DNA of 64,000 nucleotides from an uncultured Desulfomicrobiaceae bacterium (GCA_937989665.1 CALKRN010000009.1:26565-90564); one strand, 5' to 3'; shown: positions 37,501 to 46,525, numbered from the stretch's first letter. Notes: generated by a model not told the origin, from the letters alone. Program-made: numbers and translations.

Positions 37501-38090
37501 TCGAGGATCCGTTTGAGGCGGCTTAGGGAGACGATGACCGTGCGTGGTTTGGCAGGAACAGCCCCGCCCGTGAGTCCAGAGCCGCCGCCGCGAGGGACAA
37601 GGGGGAAGCCCATTTCATTGGCCAGCCGGACGATAGCCTGGATTTGCGGTGTCGTCTCGGGAAAAACCACGGCAGCCGGCAGTTCCATACGCAGGTCAGT
37701 GGCGTCGGTGGAGCACTCGATGAGGTTTCTTGCTTCGGTGACAATCTGTTCCGCAGGGAGGATCCCCCGCAGTCGGGCCACGAGTTTGGCCTTGAATGCC
37801 TGGTCGAGTTCGTAGCCCTTCCAAAAGCGCGTGAGGCAGGCCTTGAGTTCGCGGGAGTACTCGGGGCTCAGGGCCGCGCGTTCGGCCTCGAGACGGGAGA
37901 AGACACTCTTTTTGACCAGGCGAGGGTCCACGAAGGGGTTGGAGCGGATGATGAAAAGCTCCTCGGCCAGGTCCAGGGCGAGCTGCTGGAGGTATTCAGG
38001 CCAGGTTTGGAATTCCTCCAACGGGAGTCCTAGGACCCGTTTGACGAGGCGTTCGGGAGCAAGGGAGATATGCGGTCCTTTTTGGGGCAT
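34548..38090 (-). CDS. Fused FAD-linked oxidase / Fe-S / CCG-domain oxidoreductase (D-lactate dehydrogenase type)
   Basis: 1180 residues. Order: helical N-terminus (about 1-130); FAD-binding type 4 domain with PRGGGSGLTGGAVP (about 165-180) and GGNVAENAGG; FAD-oxidase C-terminal domain with HMHAGDGNCHVNLP and SGEHGIG; two [4Fe-4S] motifs, CTRCGKCKQVCP (about 730) and CTACGKCLAVCP (about 790); and a C-terminal CCG (HdrB/GlpC-like) region with FPGCG, LCCGYP, SCGTC, CC and GCPSC motifs. This fuses the dehydrogenase and electron-transfer parts of Dld/GlcD-GlcF systems. Likely oxidises a 2-hydroxyacid such as D-lactate and donates electrons to menaquinone. The exact substrate is not visible. The ferredoxin part (35760-36060) is AT-rich. 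Confidence 0.92.
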   Translation of the reverse strand: MPQKGPHISLAPERLVKRVLGLPLEEFQTWPEYLQQLALDLAEELFIIRSNPFVDPRLVKKSVFSRLEAERAALSPEYSRELKACLTRFWKGYELDQAFKAKLVARLRGILPAEQIVTEARNLIECSTDATDLRMELPAAVVFPETTPQIQAIVRLANEMGFPLVPRGGGSGLTGGAVPAKPRTVIVSLSRLKRILEVNPKARTITVQAGVITLNAIQAAAKHGLLLTVDPASKAASSVGGNVAENAGGPFAFEYGTTLDAILSYRMVLPTGELIDVRRKDHPRHKIHPEETAVFEVRDEWGALKETITLKGEDIRTPGLGKDVTNKFLGGLPGVQKEGVDGIITEVTFILHPKPASSRVVCLEFYGNSMHPAMLVITEIVALRDAIRRQGDAVKLSALEEFGIKYVQAIDYTKKSKKFDGIPISVLLIQLDSDDEFALDEAVDQVVAIAHTHEGVDVFVARDAQEAEAFWHDRHQLSAIAKRTSGFKINEDVVIPLTAIPAFADFLEGLNLHYLALAYRDALRAVQALPGMDGDDEFLRMEMDVATSILRGKTTKEELPEQQFELQTFYFFQHLKGKYPKLTEELTQIFEGMQATRIIAANHMHAGDGNCHVNLPVNSNDPQMIARAEEAVEKIFHKVQELGGQVSGEHGIGITKIGFLGEEKIAALRAYKRKIDPNNIFNPGKLTQRDLVVVPYTFSFNRLIKDISKTALPGKENLINLLTNIQTCTRCGKCKQVCPMYLPQKGLLFHPRNKNITLGALVEAIYYSQLHYGDPEARLLRELRRILEHCTACGKCLAVCPVKIRTQDVTLRLRAYLEEKGVSGHPFKNRVLHLLAQDPQTTLPKIAKLAGIGATVHDKAVRLLPASWRHRFTHPLLRTAAPQLQFRNLRQTLQLDRHHIFTPAAAPSRAVLYFPGCGASLFYRTIGVAAVRLLLAANVTVILPPEHLCCGYPLLASGCREAFERVGQTNEQVLDATLARAQSLGFTVAAVLTSCGTCREGIHGYRLRGAKGSDVEHMDVTQWIVRQGGWTAPNPGALLYHAACHQEWTGAPAMKAAELYAAALARLTGATVTISPYCCAESGLGAMSSPAIYNRLRARKTEQLAQDLEGYPGERPIVVGCPSCRIGISRCLAEMDRSHSVLHTLEFLAASLDGPAWAKTFLRRVRTGVCRDKVCAVAPE

Positions 38091-38348
38091 GGAGAGTCTC
38101 GTTGGCTACAGGGAAAAGGAAAGCCATTTCCCCTAAGCCCCCTGCCCATGGTTGGCAAGGGAAGGGCTCGGGGGAGGTGCGGTTGTGGCTCTGAGCCTGC
38201 CACCATCCGCTGGTGCTGTGGCCGCACGGGGCAACGCCGCCGAGGGTTTTTGGGGTGTCTGGGGCCGCAGAGATCTTGCGGGCGTCATCCCTGGCCATGC
38301 GCCCTCGTTCGCGTTGTTCTGCGGTTGTGCCGCTGCGCTCGAGGGGCC

Positions 38349-40157
38349 CTAGGGGAGGAGCGGCGCCATGGCCTCAGGAGCGAGGGCAAAGACACCGCCA
38401 CGCCAAAGATGGCGCGCAAGGCGGATGGTGGCAGGCGGCAGGTCCCAGGGAAAGATGGCCGCTTCCCTTTGGGCGCTTGTGAGTTGGGCGATGCGGTTCA
38501 AGCCTTGTGATTTAGGGCGGAACTCCACGGCCGTGGCCTGTGGCATGCCGGCAAGAGCAGCGGCCATGGTCACGGCCAAATCCACTCCCCCTACGGCGTC
38601 TACCAGGCCTTCGCGTTTGGCCTCTTCACCGGTCCAGACCTGCCCTTGGGCCAGGCGCTCCACGGTGGGAGCATCTAATCCGCGGGCCTGGGCCACCAGT
38701 TCTTGGAAGCGGCGGTAGGTATGCCTAAGGTTGGCCTCGAGGCTGGCTTTGGTCCGTGGTTTCATGGGTCGTAGGGGATTGGCCTGGTCAGCAAACTCGG
38801 TGGTCCCCACTCCGTCACTGATGATACCGATGGCTTCTGCGGCGCGGGTTAGGTTGGGGAGGGTAGCAAAAACGCCAATGGAGCCGGTGAGGGTCATGGG
38901 CTCGGCAAGGATGCGGGTGGCGGCGGTGGCGATCCAATAGGCTCCAGAGGCCCCGAGGCTGCCAAAGGAGACCACGACGGGAATCCCGCGCTCGCGGATG
39001 GCCTGGAGGGCGGCGCGGATGTCCTCGGCGGCCAGGGCACTGCCGCCAGGGCTATCGAGGCGTAGGACAAGGGCGCGGGTGCGGGGGTCGGCGGCAGCTT
39101 CGTGAAGGCGGGGGATGAGTTCGTCGGCCGCCACGACGTTGTCTCCCTCGGCCGTGGGAAGGATGGGACCTTGGGCGCGGACAAGGGCGACGATGTCTCG
39201 GGTCTCGGTGTCGGCCGCGGGGAGGGTGGCCGCATAGTCCTCAAGCACGACCCGGGGCAGGTCGTTTTCTTCTTTGCCCAGGTGGCGCGCCAGGGCCGCG
39301 TGGAAGGCGCTTGCCGTCTCCACGGCATCCACCAGCCGCTCCTGGAGGGCCAAGGCTGCGGCGTCTCCACCATGCCTTTGCACCAGAACGTCCAATTGCT
39401 CGGCATAAGTTTGGACCTGTTGGGCAGAAATGTGGCGGGATGCGGCAATGTCCTCGGTTATGGTTTGCCACAGAGGGGTGAGCCAGGCCCGAATACTTGC
39501 GCGGGTCTCTTCCGACATGTTCCTTCGTTCGAAGGGTTCGCCCGCGGATTTGTACGTGCCGGCGCGCAGCACCAGGACATCGATGCGCAGCATATCAAGC
39601 AGGTCCTTGATATGCAGGGGATAGAAGCCCAAGCCAGTCAGGAGCACGCCCCCGAGAGGATGGACACTGACCCGATCGCAGGCGGAGGCAAGGAGGTAGT
39701 GGCTCTGGGAATAGAAGTCGGCGTGGACCCAAACGGGTTTGCCGTGTTGGCGCAGGAGACGGATTTCTGCCGCCAGAGCGCTCAGTTTGGCGAGGTCCGC
39801 TTCCTGGAGTTCTGCGAGATAAAGTTCCACAAGGGCAATGCGCGGGTCATGGGCTGCTGCGCGCAGAACACGCACGACGTCAGCCACCCGGGTTTCGGCG
39901 CGGGCACGGTGCAGTTTGGGCAGGAAGCGGCGGATAAGTCGTTCTGTTGGGTCTGGTTCTGGGCTTTCTTCCACCAAGGAGCCCCTAAGTTCCACGACAA
40001 GGACGCTGCCCGGCTCCATCTCGGGAGTCCGGTCCATGAGGAGGAAGGCCACGGCCGCGAGAATCGCCACGACAAAGAGCAGATTGAGCACCGCGCGGCG
40101 GAGGCGGTCGATGGTCTGCCATAGGGCGCGGGCGAACGGGGCAAGGGAGTGGAGCAT
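38349..40157 (-). CDS. sppA: Signal peptide peptidase SppA, 67K type
   Basis: 602 residues. Membrane-bound serine/lysine protease that degrades cleaved signal peptides. One N-terminal TM helix (about 22-42; VLNLLFVVAILAAVAFLLM) and two tandem ClpP-like domains. The Lys of the catalytic dyad is in RAGTYKSAGEPFERRNM of the first repeat, and the nucleophile Ser in RLDSPGGSALAAEDI of the second, followed by SLGASGAYWIATAA. ATG follows GGAGGAAGT. It lies 12 nt after hypF, at the end of the rhodanese-hypF-sppA unit; no functional link to hydrogenase maturation is known. Confidence 0.95.
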   Translation of the reverse strand: MLHSLAPFARALWQTIDRLRRAVLNLLFVVAILAAVAFLLMDRTPEMEPGSVLVVELRGSLVEESPEPDPTERLIRRFLPKLHRARAETRVADVVRVLRAAAHDPRIALVELYLAELQEADLAKLSALAAEIRLLRQHGKPVWVHADFYSQSHYLLASACDRVSVHPLGGVLLTGLGFYPLHIKDLLDMLRIDVLVLRAGTYKSAGEPFERRNMSEETRASIRAWLTPLWQTITEDIAASRHISAQQVQTYAEQLDVLVQRHGGDAAALALQERLVDAVETASAFHAALARHLGKEENDLPRVVLEDYAATLPAADTETRDIVALVRAQGPILPTAEGDNVVAADELIPRLHEAAADPRTRALVLRLDSPGGSALAAEDIRAALQAIRERGIPVVVSFGSLGASGAYWIATAATRILAEPMTLTGSIGVFATLPNLTRAAEAIGIISDGVGTTEFADQANPLRPMKPRTKASLEANLRHTYRRFQELVAQARGLDAPTVERLAQGQVWTGEEAKREGLVDAVGGVDLAVTMAAALAGMPQATAVEFRPKSQGLNRIAQLTSAQREAAIFPWDLPPATIRLARHLWRGGVFALAPEAMAPLLP

Positions 40158-40169
40158 ACTTCCTCCATC

Positions 40170-42479
40170 CTAATGCTGGGTGAGCCGAAGGCGTCCAAAG
40201 GCCGCTTGGCCAAGACTGATGCACCCATCCCCTGGGGGCAGGTGGCGGTGGGTGAGGACCTGGAGGCCGTGGCGGGCCAGGAGCGCAGGCAGCTCTGTAG
40301 CCAGGGTGGTATTGTGGAATACGCCCCCCGACAGGGCCACAGTGCGGCAGCCGGTTGCCTGGGCCGCCTGCTTTACCGCGTGCGCCAGGCCATGGACAAG
40401 TCCGAGGTGGAAGCGGCGGGCGATGCGCCCTGTTGGGGTGGCGCGGCGCCAGTCGTCGAGGGCCTGGGCAAACAAGGCCACTGTGTCGAGGACCCAGGGT
40501 GGGGCGCTCGGGCAGGGGAGGGTGTAGGCCTGGGTCTCCCCTGGGTCTTGGGCATGCTCAAGGCGGATGGCGGCCTGGCCTTCGTAGTCGAGCACCAAAC
40601 AGAGGCCCAGTAGGGCGGCCACGGCGTCAAAGAGGCGGCCACAACTGGTGGTGAGAGGGCAGCGCACGCGGCGCTCCAGCATCTGCAGGACCATGCGATG
40701 GCCATCGGCCTGCTCTGGGAGCCAGGGCCAGGGGAGATCGGCCTTGGCCATGCCAAGGCAGTGGAGATAGGCCAGGGCCATGCGCCAAGGCTCGTGACTG
40801 GCGGCATCGCCGCCGGGCAAGGGCACAGGGCTAAGGTGCCCCAGGCGTAGGTGACGGGGAGGATGGGTCTCCACGAGGAGGAGTTCGCCGCCCCACACCG
40901 TACCGTCCTCCCCCAGACCAGACCCATCGAGGGCCACACCAAGGGCCGGTCCACGGCTCTGGTTTTCTGCCAGCACAGCGTGGATATGGGCCACATGGTG
41001 CTGGAGGGAAAAGACAGGCGTGATGCCGCAGGCCTGGGCGTAGCGGGTGGAGGGAAAGTCAGGGTGGAGGTCGTGGACTACGGCCTTGGGGGAGACTTGG
41101 AGGAGAGTAGGTAAATGGCGGGCCATCTCCTCAAAAAAGGTCATGGCCTGGAGGTGGTCGAGGTCGCCAATGTGTTGGGAGACGTAGGCTGTCCGGCCTT
41201 TGGTGAGCGTGAGGGTGTTCTTGAGCAGCGGCCCTACCCCGAGGACGCAAGGTCCGTCCTCGGCAAGGGGTATGGGTGCAGGGGTATAGCCCCGAGCGCG
41301 GCGCAGAAAGTGGAGGGTTTCTCCCCCGTTGGGCGCGGGCATTGGCCGGACGACCGAGTCGTCGCAGCGCACAAGGATGTCGCGGTCGTGGAGGAGAAAG
41401 GCGTCGGCAATCGCCGCGAGGCGGCGCAGGGCCTCGCGGTTGCCCAGGGCAATGGGTTCCGCGCTCTGGTTGCCGGAGGTCATGACCAGGACGGCGGGTT
41501 GGCCCTGGATTTGGGCCACTTCCGCAAGAAGGAGGACATGCAGGGGCGTGTAAGCGGTCATGACCCCGAGGTCAGGGGTATCGGGGGAGAGACCAGGGGC
41601 GAGGTCTGCTTCGGGGCGGCGGGGGAGGACGACAATGGGGCGGGTTGGCCCGGAGAGGAGTTCTTCGGCCAGAGCCGACACCGTGGCGATGGTGCGGGCT
41701 ACGGCAAGGTCGAGGACCATGACCGCCAGGGGTTTGGTCTTGCGGCGCTTGCGCTGGCGTAGGCACTCGACGGCGAGGCTATTGCGGGCATCCACGGCGA
41801 GGTGGAATCCGCCAAGGCCTTTGAGGGCAAGGATGCGTCCCGCGCTGAGGGCCTGGGCCGCGGCGGAGATGGCCTCTGGGCCTTGAGCAAGGAGGTCACC
41901 GGTTGCGGTTTGCAGCCAGAGCCGTGGCCCGCAGGCAGGGCAGGCATTGGGCTGGGCGTGGAAGCGGCGGTTGGCGGGGTCGAGGTATTCTTCCTGACAG
42001 GAGGAGCAAAGGGGAAAGCAGGCCATGGTGGTGGTGGCCCGGTCATAGGGGATAGCGCGGGTGATGGTGTAGCGCGGGCCGCAATTGGTGCAGTTGGTGA
42101 AGGGATAGCCGAAGCGTCGGTCCTGGGGGTCGGTGAGCTCGCGCAGACAGTCGGCGCAGGTGGCGACGTCCGGGCTGATGGCCACGCTATGGCCACCCCC
42201 CCCTTGGCTTGGGAGGATGACGAAGGCCGCCTCTCCTTCCACCGGGGAGACCGCAGCGCGGGTGCAGGTGTCAATGCGTGCCAAAGGTGGCATCTGAGCC
42301 GCAAAGAGGGTGGCAAAGTGGTCGATCTGCGCGGGGCTACCTTGGATCTCCAAGCGCACGCCGTCACTTGTGTTGGCCACGGTCCCGGTGACGCCGGCGG
42401 CAGAGGCACAGCGGTAGAGAAAGGGGCGAAAACCCACGCCTTGGACCCCGCCGGTAATGATCCAGCGTTCGCGCTTCAT
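40170..42479 (-). CDS. hypF: Carbamoyltransferase HypF, [NiFe]-hydrogenase maturation
   Basis: 769 residues, full length. HypF uses carbamoyl phosphate to make the cyanide ligands of the [NiFe] active site. N-terminal acylphosphatase domain (GVQGVGFRPFLYR), two C4 zinc motifs (CADC...CTNC, CSSC...CPAC, about residues 107-190), YrdC-like domain (AAQALSAGRILALKGLGGFH) and Kae1-like domain with QHHVAHIHAVLAENQ and ALDGSGLGEDGTVWGGE. It implies that the organism has [NiFe] hydrogenases, though none is in the window. Starts within the stop of the rhodanese fusion gene (ATGA). Confidence 0.97.
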   Translation of the reverse strand: MKRERWIITGGVQGVGFRPFLYRCASAAGVTGTVANTSDGVRLEIQGSPAQIDHFATLFAAQMPPLARIDTCTRAAVSPVEGEAAFVILPSQGGGGHSVAISPDVATCADCLRELTDPQDRRFGYPFTNCTNCGPRYTITRAIPYDRATTTMACFPLCSSCQEEYLDPANRRFHAQPNACPACGPRLWLQTATGDLLAQGPEAISAAAQALSAGRILALKGLGGFHLAVDARNSLAVECLRQRKRRKTKPLAVMVLDLAVARTIATVSALAEELLSGPTRPIVVLPRRPEADLAPGLSPDTPDLGVMTAYTPLHVLLLAEVAQIQGQPAVLVMTSGNQSAEPIALGNREALRRLAAIADAFLLHDRDILVRCDDSVVRPMPAPNGGETLHFLRRARGYTPAPIPLAEDGPCVLGVGPLLKNTLTLTKGRTAYVSQHIGDLDHLQAMTFFEEMARHLPTLLQVSPKAVVHDLHPDFPSTRYAQACGITPVFSLQHHVAHIHAVLAENQSRGPALGVALDGSGLGEDGTVWGGELLLVETHPPRHLRLGHLSPVPLPGGDAASHEPWRMALAYLHCLGMAKADLPWPWLPEQADGHRMVLQMLERRVRCPLTTSCGRLFDAVAALLGLCLVLDYEGQAAIRLEHAQDPGETQAYTLPCPSAPPWVLDTVALFAQALDDWRRATPTGRIARRFHLGLVHGLAHAVKQAAQATGCRTVALSGGVFHNTTLATELPALLARHGLQVLTHRHLPPGDGCISLGQAAFGRLRLTQH

Positions 42480-43297
42480 GCGGCCTCGGTGAGGGCCTTG
42501 GTGACGATGCGGATATGGGCCTTTTCCTGGGAAGCGAGGGTGAGATAGGTCTGCTCTTCGTCGCTGCCTGCTGGGGCGCGGTGGGCAAGGGTGCGGTAGA
42601 GGTCATAGGCGTGGTACTCAATCTCGCAGGCCACCTCGAGAAAGCGCAGTTGCCGCTCTACCCCTTGGTCCTCCAGGCGGGCGAGCCATGCTGCCATGGG
42701 CTTGCCACCTTCCATGACATTGCCATCGAGCTTTTCAAAGAGGACGTCGAAGGGTTCGTGCTCCTGAGCGGGGTGGTGTCGGGTCCAAAAGCCGTACACT
42801 GCGCGGGCGTGGCGGCGCTCCATGCCACCGAGTTCATGGGCCAGGGACGTCCATTGGGGGTCGTGGGCCATGTCCTGGTAAAAAAGGTATGCCCCTTTCT
42901 CGAGGTTGATGGCGCGGTATAGAATTTGGTGGAGCGGCAGGTCGCGGGGAAAGGTTTCGAGGTGGGGGATGTCGCGCACATCGACCCCTTCCCAGGCCAG
43001 GATTCCGCCTACGAGGTTGCTGATGCGGCCTGGGCGGCGGGGCTGGGCCTCGGCAAGCAAGGTTGCGGCCACGGACGAGCGACTCCCCGAGCGGCAGTAG
43101 AAGACAACTTCGCGATCTGGGGGCAGTTCGTGGAGGTGGTTTTCTAACTCTGGCAGGGGAAGGAGCCGAGCGCCTGGGATATGGCCGTTGGCATATTCCT
43201 TGGGTTGGCGCACGTCGATGAGGAGGTAGTCGCCTTCGCGGCGGCTGCGCTGCAGGTCTTCCAGCTCGTCGGGGTAGAGGTGGTGGATGGGGCTCAT
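42476..43297 (-). CDS. Rhodanese - diiron ferritin-like (rubrerythrin-type) fusion protein
   Basis: 273 residues. Residues about 1-110 are a rhodanese domain (DYLLIDVRQPKEYANGHIPG) with active-site Cys68 in YCRSGSRS. Residues about 125-273 form a ferritin-like four-helix domain with two carboxylate/His pairs: Glu in LEKGAYLFYQDM, E-R-R-H in GGMERRHARAV, Glu in ACEIEYHAYDLY and E-K-A-H near the end. All diiron ligands appear present; there is no rubredoxin-type Cys4 centre. It probably moves sulfane sulfur or detoxifies peroxide/oxygen in an anaerobe. Start ATG 43297 is preferred because GGAGA lies 6 nt upstream. Overlaps hypF by 4 nt. Confidence 0.88.
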   Translation of the reverse strand: MSPIHHLYPDELEDLQRSRREGDYLLIDVRQPKEYANGHIPGARLLPLPELENHLHELPPDREVVFYCRSGSRSSVAATLLAEAQPRRPGRISNLVGGILAWEGVDVRDIPHLETFPRDLPLHQILYRAINLEKGAYLFYQDMAHDPQWTSLAHELGGMERRHARAVYGFWTRHHPAQEHEPFDVLFEKLDGNVMEGGKPMAAWLARLEDQGVERQLRFLEVACEIEYHAYDLYRTLAHRAPAGSDEEQTYLTLASQEKAHIRIVTKALTEAA

Positions 43298-43547
43298 GGG
43301 CTTCTCCATAACGTTTGGGGTAGCTTCTATGCTAGGTAAAGAGGTGAGAAAAATCTAGCAGAGAAGAGATGGGCGAAGCGAGCAAACCGGCCATGTCCTG
43401 AACGCAGGGAAACAGGGGCCCGAACTGTTGGAGTGGCACGAGGAGTGTTTTTAATTTGTCACATAGATTTCGCAAAAATGAAGCAATATTTGTGCTTAAT
43501 TTAAACAGATTCGTTGCATGGGACAAATAAAAAATTAAGGAGAAGTG

Positions 43548-45560
43548 ATGCAGCGATCTATTCAAACCAAGTTACTTGCCTCTTTTGCTGCGACGATTGT
43601 TGTTACAGTACTAGTGGCGTGTATTATTATTGGGCTGCAGTTGCGTGCCTCCTCAGTCGCTGAATTTTATGCCACAACAGCCAAGGAGCTACGTCAAATC
43701 GACAGAGCTATTTCTATTTTTATGAACAAAAGTTTTCAAATGGTTGCTTCTTTAGCTCATATTCCATCTGTTCGTCAAGTTGATTCATCTATCCATAACT
43801 ATGTAGAAGAAAAAAAAGAAGTTTCTCCAGTGGACTTTGAGCCTTCTCACCTTGAAAAGGAATTAAGAGAAATTTTTATTATAATGCAAAAAAATAATCC
43901 TGAATACGTTGATATATTTCTAGGAACTATATGGGGTGGATTTGTAGGTGCTGATACATCACCTCTTCCAGCTGGATATGATCCTCGTAAACGAGAATGG
44001 TATATAAAGGCGATGGAGAATCCAGGACGTCCATCATTTTCAGCGGCGTATATGTCTACGACCGCTGTGCCTGTGGTTAGTGCCATGTTTCCTGTGCGTA
44101 ATACTGAGGAAAAAATAGTTGGCTGCATGGGAATGGATGTCGAGTTGAGTGTATTGACGCAGCTCGTCGAACAGTCCCCCCTTGGACAGACCGGCTACGT
44201 CGTTCTCATTCAAGGCGATGGCGTTATCCTGGCCCATCCCCGACATAAGGAATGGAACTTTAAAAAGGTAGACGAAGTGGGGAGTCCCGCGTGGGCGACC
44301 TTAGGTCGGATGGAGTCAGGGAGTGCCGAAGTCGAGCTTGATGGGGAGCCTTACCTGGCTCAGGTTCACACTATCCCAGGCTTAGGGTGGAGGCTTGTCG
44401 GGGTGATGACCCGGGCCGAGGCCTTGGCTGGGTTCTGGAGCTTGCTGCGGAATGTGCTCCTCGCTGCGGTGGTGTTGGTGGCCGCCGCCTTGCTTTTGGC
44501 TGCCTTTCTGGCGCGGTCCCTGGCCGTGCCCCTGCGTCGGGCCACCGCCATGCTCCAGGATGTGGCGGAAGGCGAAGGAGACCTGACCCGGCAGCTTACC
44601 GTCGCCACCCGAGATGAGGTCGGGGAGATGGCGCGGTGGTTCAATACCTTTTTGGAGAAGCTGCGCCTCTTGCTGCGGGAGGTGGTGGGCACAGGCCAAC
44701 AGACCGATGCGGCCTCTCAACGCTTGCTCACCATAGCCGACCAACTCGCGGCCAACGCGCAGACGACAGCCGACAAAACCGCCTCGATGGCCGCGGCGGT
44801 GCGCGCCATTACCGAGCGGTTCACGGCAGTCGCCTCGGCCATGGAAGAAGCGACTCAGAATACGTCCATGGTGGCGACCGCTGCCGAAGAGATGAGTACG
44901 ACGATTGGCGAGATCGCCTCCAACGCGGAACGGGCACGAGGGGTGAGTGAGCGGGCGGTGAGCGAGGCGAGCGCTGCGACGACCGCGATGAATGCCTTGG
45001 GCGAAGCCGCCCAGGAAATCGGGACCGTTACGGCCTTGATCACCGATATCTCGGAACAAACCAATCTCCTTGCCCTCAACGCGACGATCGAGGCTGCCCG
45101 GGCAGGGGAAGCGGGCAAGGGCTTTGCTGTCGTGGCCAATGAGATCAAAGAGCTGGCCCGTCAAACCGCCGGTGCCACCGAAGAGATCAAACAGCGGGTG
45201 GCGGCGATTCAGGCCACGGCCAACAACACCGCCGGGCAGATGGATGGCATTGCCGGGATTATCGGGGAGATGAGTGGCATTATCGCCACGATTGCCACGG
45301 CCATTGAAGAGCAAAGTAGCGTGACGCGAGAGATTGCCGGCAATGTAGTCCAAGTTTCGCAGGGGCTTGCCATCGTCAATACCAATGTGACGCAATCTTC
45401 TGCGGACTTGCGAGAGACCGCAGGCCGAGTGGACGAAGTGCGTGCCACGGCCGAGGCTACCCAGATGAGGGCCACCGAGGTCCGAGAGAATGCGGATCAA
45501 CTCCATGCCTTGGCGGTTCGTTTGCGAGAGCTGTTGGGACGTTTTCGTCTGGATGCCTAG
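43548..45560 (+). CDS. Methyl-accepting chemotaxis protein with double-Cache sensor
   Basis: 670 residues. TM1 (about 10-32; [18 protein letters not shown]), periplasmic double-Cache-like domain ([20 protein letters not shown], then [20 protein letters not shown]), TM2 (about 295-318), HAMP, and a cytoplasmic signalling domain with the conserved hairpin tip ([20 protein letters not shown]). No C-terminal CheR-binding pentapeptide. ATG 43548 follows AAGGAGA. Codons up to about 44130 are strongly AT-rich, then turn abruptly to the host GC-rich pattern, so the sensor half looks acquired. The ligand is unknown; Cache domains often bind amino or organic acids. Confidence 0.95.
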   Translation: MQRSIQTKLLASFAATIVVTVLVACIIIGLQLRASSVAEFYATTAKELRQIDRAISIFMNKSFQMVASLAHIPSVRQVDSSIHNYVEEKKEVSPVDFEPSHLEKELREIFIIMQKNNPEYVDIFLGTIWGGFVGADTSPLPAGYDPRKREWYIKAMENPGRPSFSAAYMSTTAVPVVSAMFPVRNTEEKIVGCMGMDVELSVLTQLVEQSPLGQTGYVVLIQGDGVILAHPRHKEWNFKKVDEVGSPAWATLGRMESGSAEVELDGEPYLAQVHTIPGLGWRLVGVMTRAEALAGFWSLLRNVLLAAVVLVAAALLLAAFLARSLAVPLRRATAMLQDVAEGEGDLTRQLTVATRDEVGEMARWFNTFLEKLRLLLREVVGTGQQTDAASQRLLTIADQLAANAQTTADKTASMAAAVRAITERFTAVASAMEEATQNTSMVATAAEEMSTTIGEIASNAERARGVSERAVSEASAATTAMNALGEAAQEIGTVTALITDISEQTNLLALNATIEAARAGEAGKGFAVVANEIKELARQTAGATEEIKQRVAAIQATANNTAGQMDGIAGIIGEMSGIIATIATAIEEQSSVTREIAGNVVQVSQGLAIVNTNVTQSSADLRETAGRVDEVRATAEATQMRATEVRENADQLHALAVRLRELLGRFRLDA

Positions 45561-45897
45561 CGGCGCGGGGCACGCAGTCCAACGCCAGGGGACACCGAGA
45601 CCGGTGTCCTTTTTTTCCCATTGAAGACTCCGTCACGGTGGTTTTTCGCGGTTATCCACCGAGGTCGGTGCCCTTGTTGACGGGCACAAGGTGGCCCCCT
45701 GATGGACTGGCACCGATCGCCGGGAGGCAATGGCTTTTTTCTAAAAGAGGGTTCTGCCTCGGCCCAATGAGGTGCTCGCTCGTTGCTTTGTCTGCAAAAA
45801 GAAGGGGTTGCAGCAGCCGCTGGAGTCAGGATAGAGTGAGCTCGATTACCATCGAGCTTAGAGTGAAGCCCCCCAGTGGAGTGAAGGAGAATCCAGC
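45561..45897. other. Intergenic region before rfbC with several hairpins
   Basis: After the terminator (45590-45616) about 280 bases precede rfbC. Three more inverted repeats are visible: CACCG/CGGTG (45657-45670), GTGCCC/GGGCAC (45668-45687, mutually exclusive with the first) and AGCTCGAT/ATCGAGCT (45839-45858, loop TACC). No open frame here is convincing. Confidence 0.5.
45590..45616 (+). terminator. Rho-independent terminator of the chemoreceptor gene
   Basis: GGACACCG (45590-45597), loop AGAC, CGGTGTCC (45602-45609), then seven T (45610-45616). A perfect 8-bp stem 30 nt after the stop codon. Confidence 0.85.
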
Positions 45898-46509
45898 ATG
45901 GAAACACGAACAGGGACTATCCCGGGAGTGATTTTGGTGCGCCCTCGGCGCTTCGAAGATGACCGCGGGGCCTTTTGCGAGACCTACCGTGAAGATATCT
46001 GGACACAGGCAGGTATTTCCGCCCGTTTTGTCCAGGACAACAGTGCCTGGTCACGGCGGGCAGGAACAGTCCGGGGGTTGCATTTCCAACTTCCCCCTCA
46101 TGCCCAGGCCAAGCTCGTGCGGGTGGTGCGGGGGCGGATTTTCGATGTTGTTGTCGATCTGCGCCGCGACTCGCCTACTTTTTGTCGCTGGGAATCCTTT
46201 GAGTTAGACGCAGATTCACGTTGGCAGCTCTTTGTGCCCAAAGGTTTGGCCCATGGCTACATGACCCTCGTGGACGACACCGAGGTGGCCTATAAGGTGG
46301 ACGCATATTACGCCCCACAGGCGGAAGATGGTATCCGCTGGAACGATCCGGAACTGTCCATTCGCTGGCCTGACCTTCCGCCCATCGTGTCTCAGAAAGA
46401 TCTTGCCCTCCTGGCACTGGCAGAAGCCCCTATCTCGTTGGATGCAGACATGTGGGGGGGGGTAAAACTTAGTAATTTCAAAAGGTTAATGTCATTTTTT
46501 GGTTCGTGA
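45898..46509 (+). CDS. rfbC: dTDP-4-dehydrorhamnose 3,5-epimerase family protein
   Basis: 203 residues. Epimerises dTDP-4-keto-6-deoxyglucose toward rhamnose for surface polysaccharide. Cupin core with FVQDNSAWSRRAGTVRGLHF (catalytic His in RGLHF), VRGRIFDVVVDLR, FVPKGLAHGY and WNDPELSIRWP. Start follows AAGGAG. The usual C-terminus ends near residue 185; here the frame passes through a run of nine G and ends with an AT-encoded tail (KLSNFKRLMSFFGS). One G fewer or more would stop the protein within about 2-5 codons. No rfbA, rfbB or rfbD is adjacent. Confidence 0.92.
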   Translation: METRTGTIPGVILVRPRRFEDDRGAFCETYREDIWTQAGISARFVQDNSAWSRRAGTVRGLHFQLPPHAQAKLVRVVRGRIFDVVVDLRRDSPTFCRWESFELDADSRWQLFVPKGLAHGYMTLVDDTEVAYKVDAYYAPQAEDGIRWNDPELSIRWPDLPPIVSQKDLALLALAEAPISLDADMWGGVKLSNFKRLMSFFGS

Positions 46510-46525
46510 TTTTTTTCATTATGTC

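Noticed and set aside
43434..43449. TGGCACG followed by AGGA and GTGTT before the chemoreceptor, as a sigma-54 promoter
   Set aside because: The -24 box is perfect, but the essential GC of the -12 box is GT, so the core spacing rule fails.
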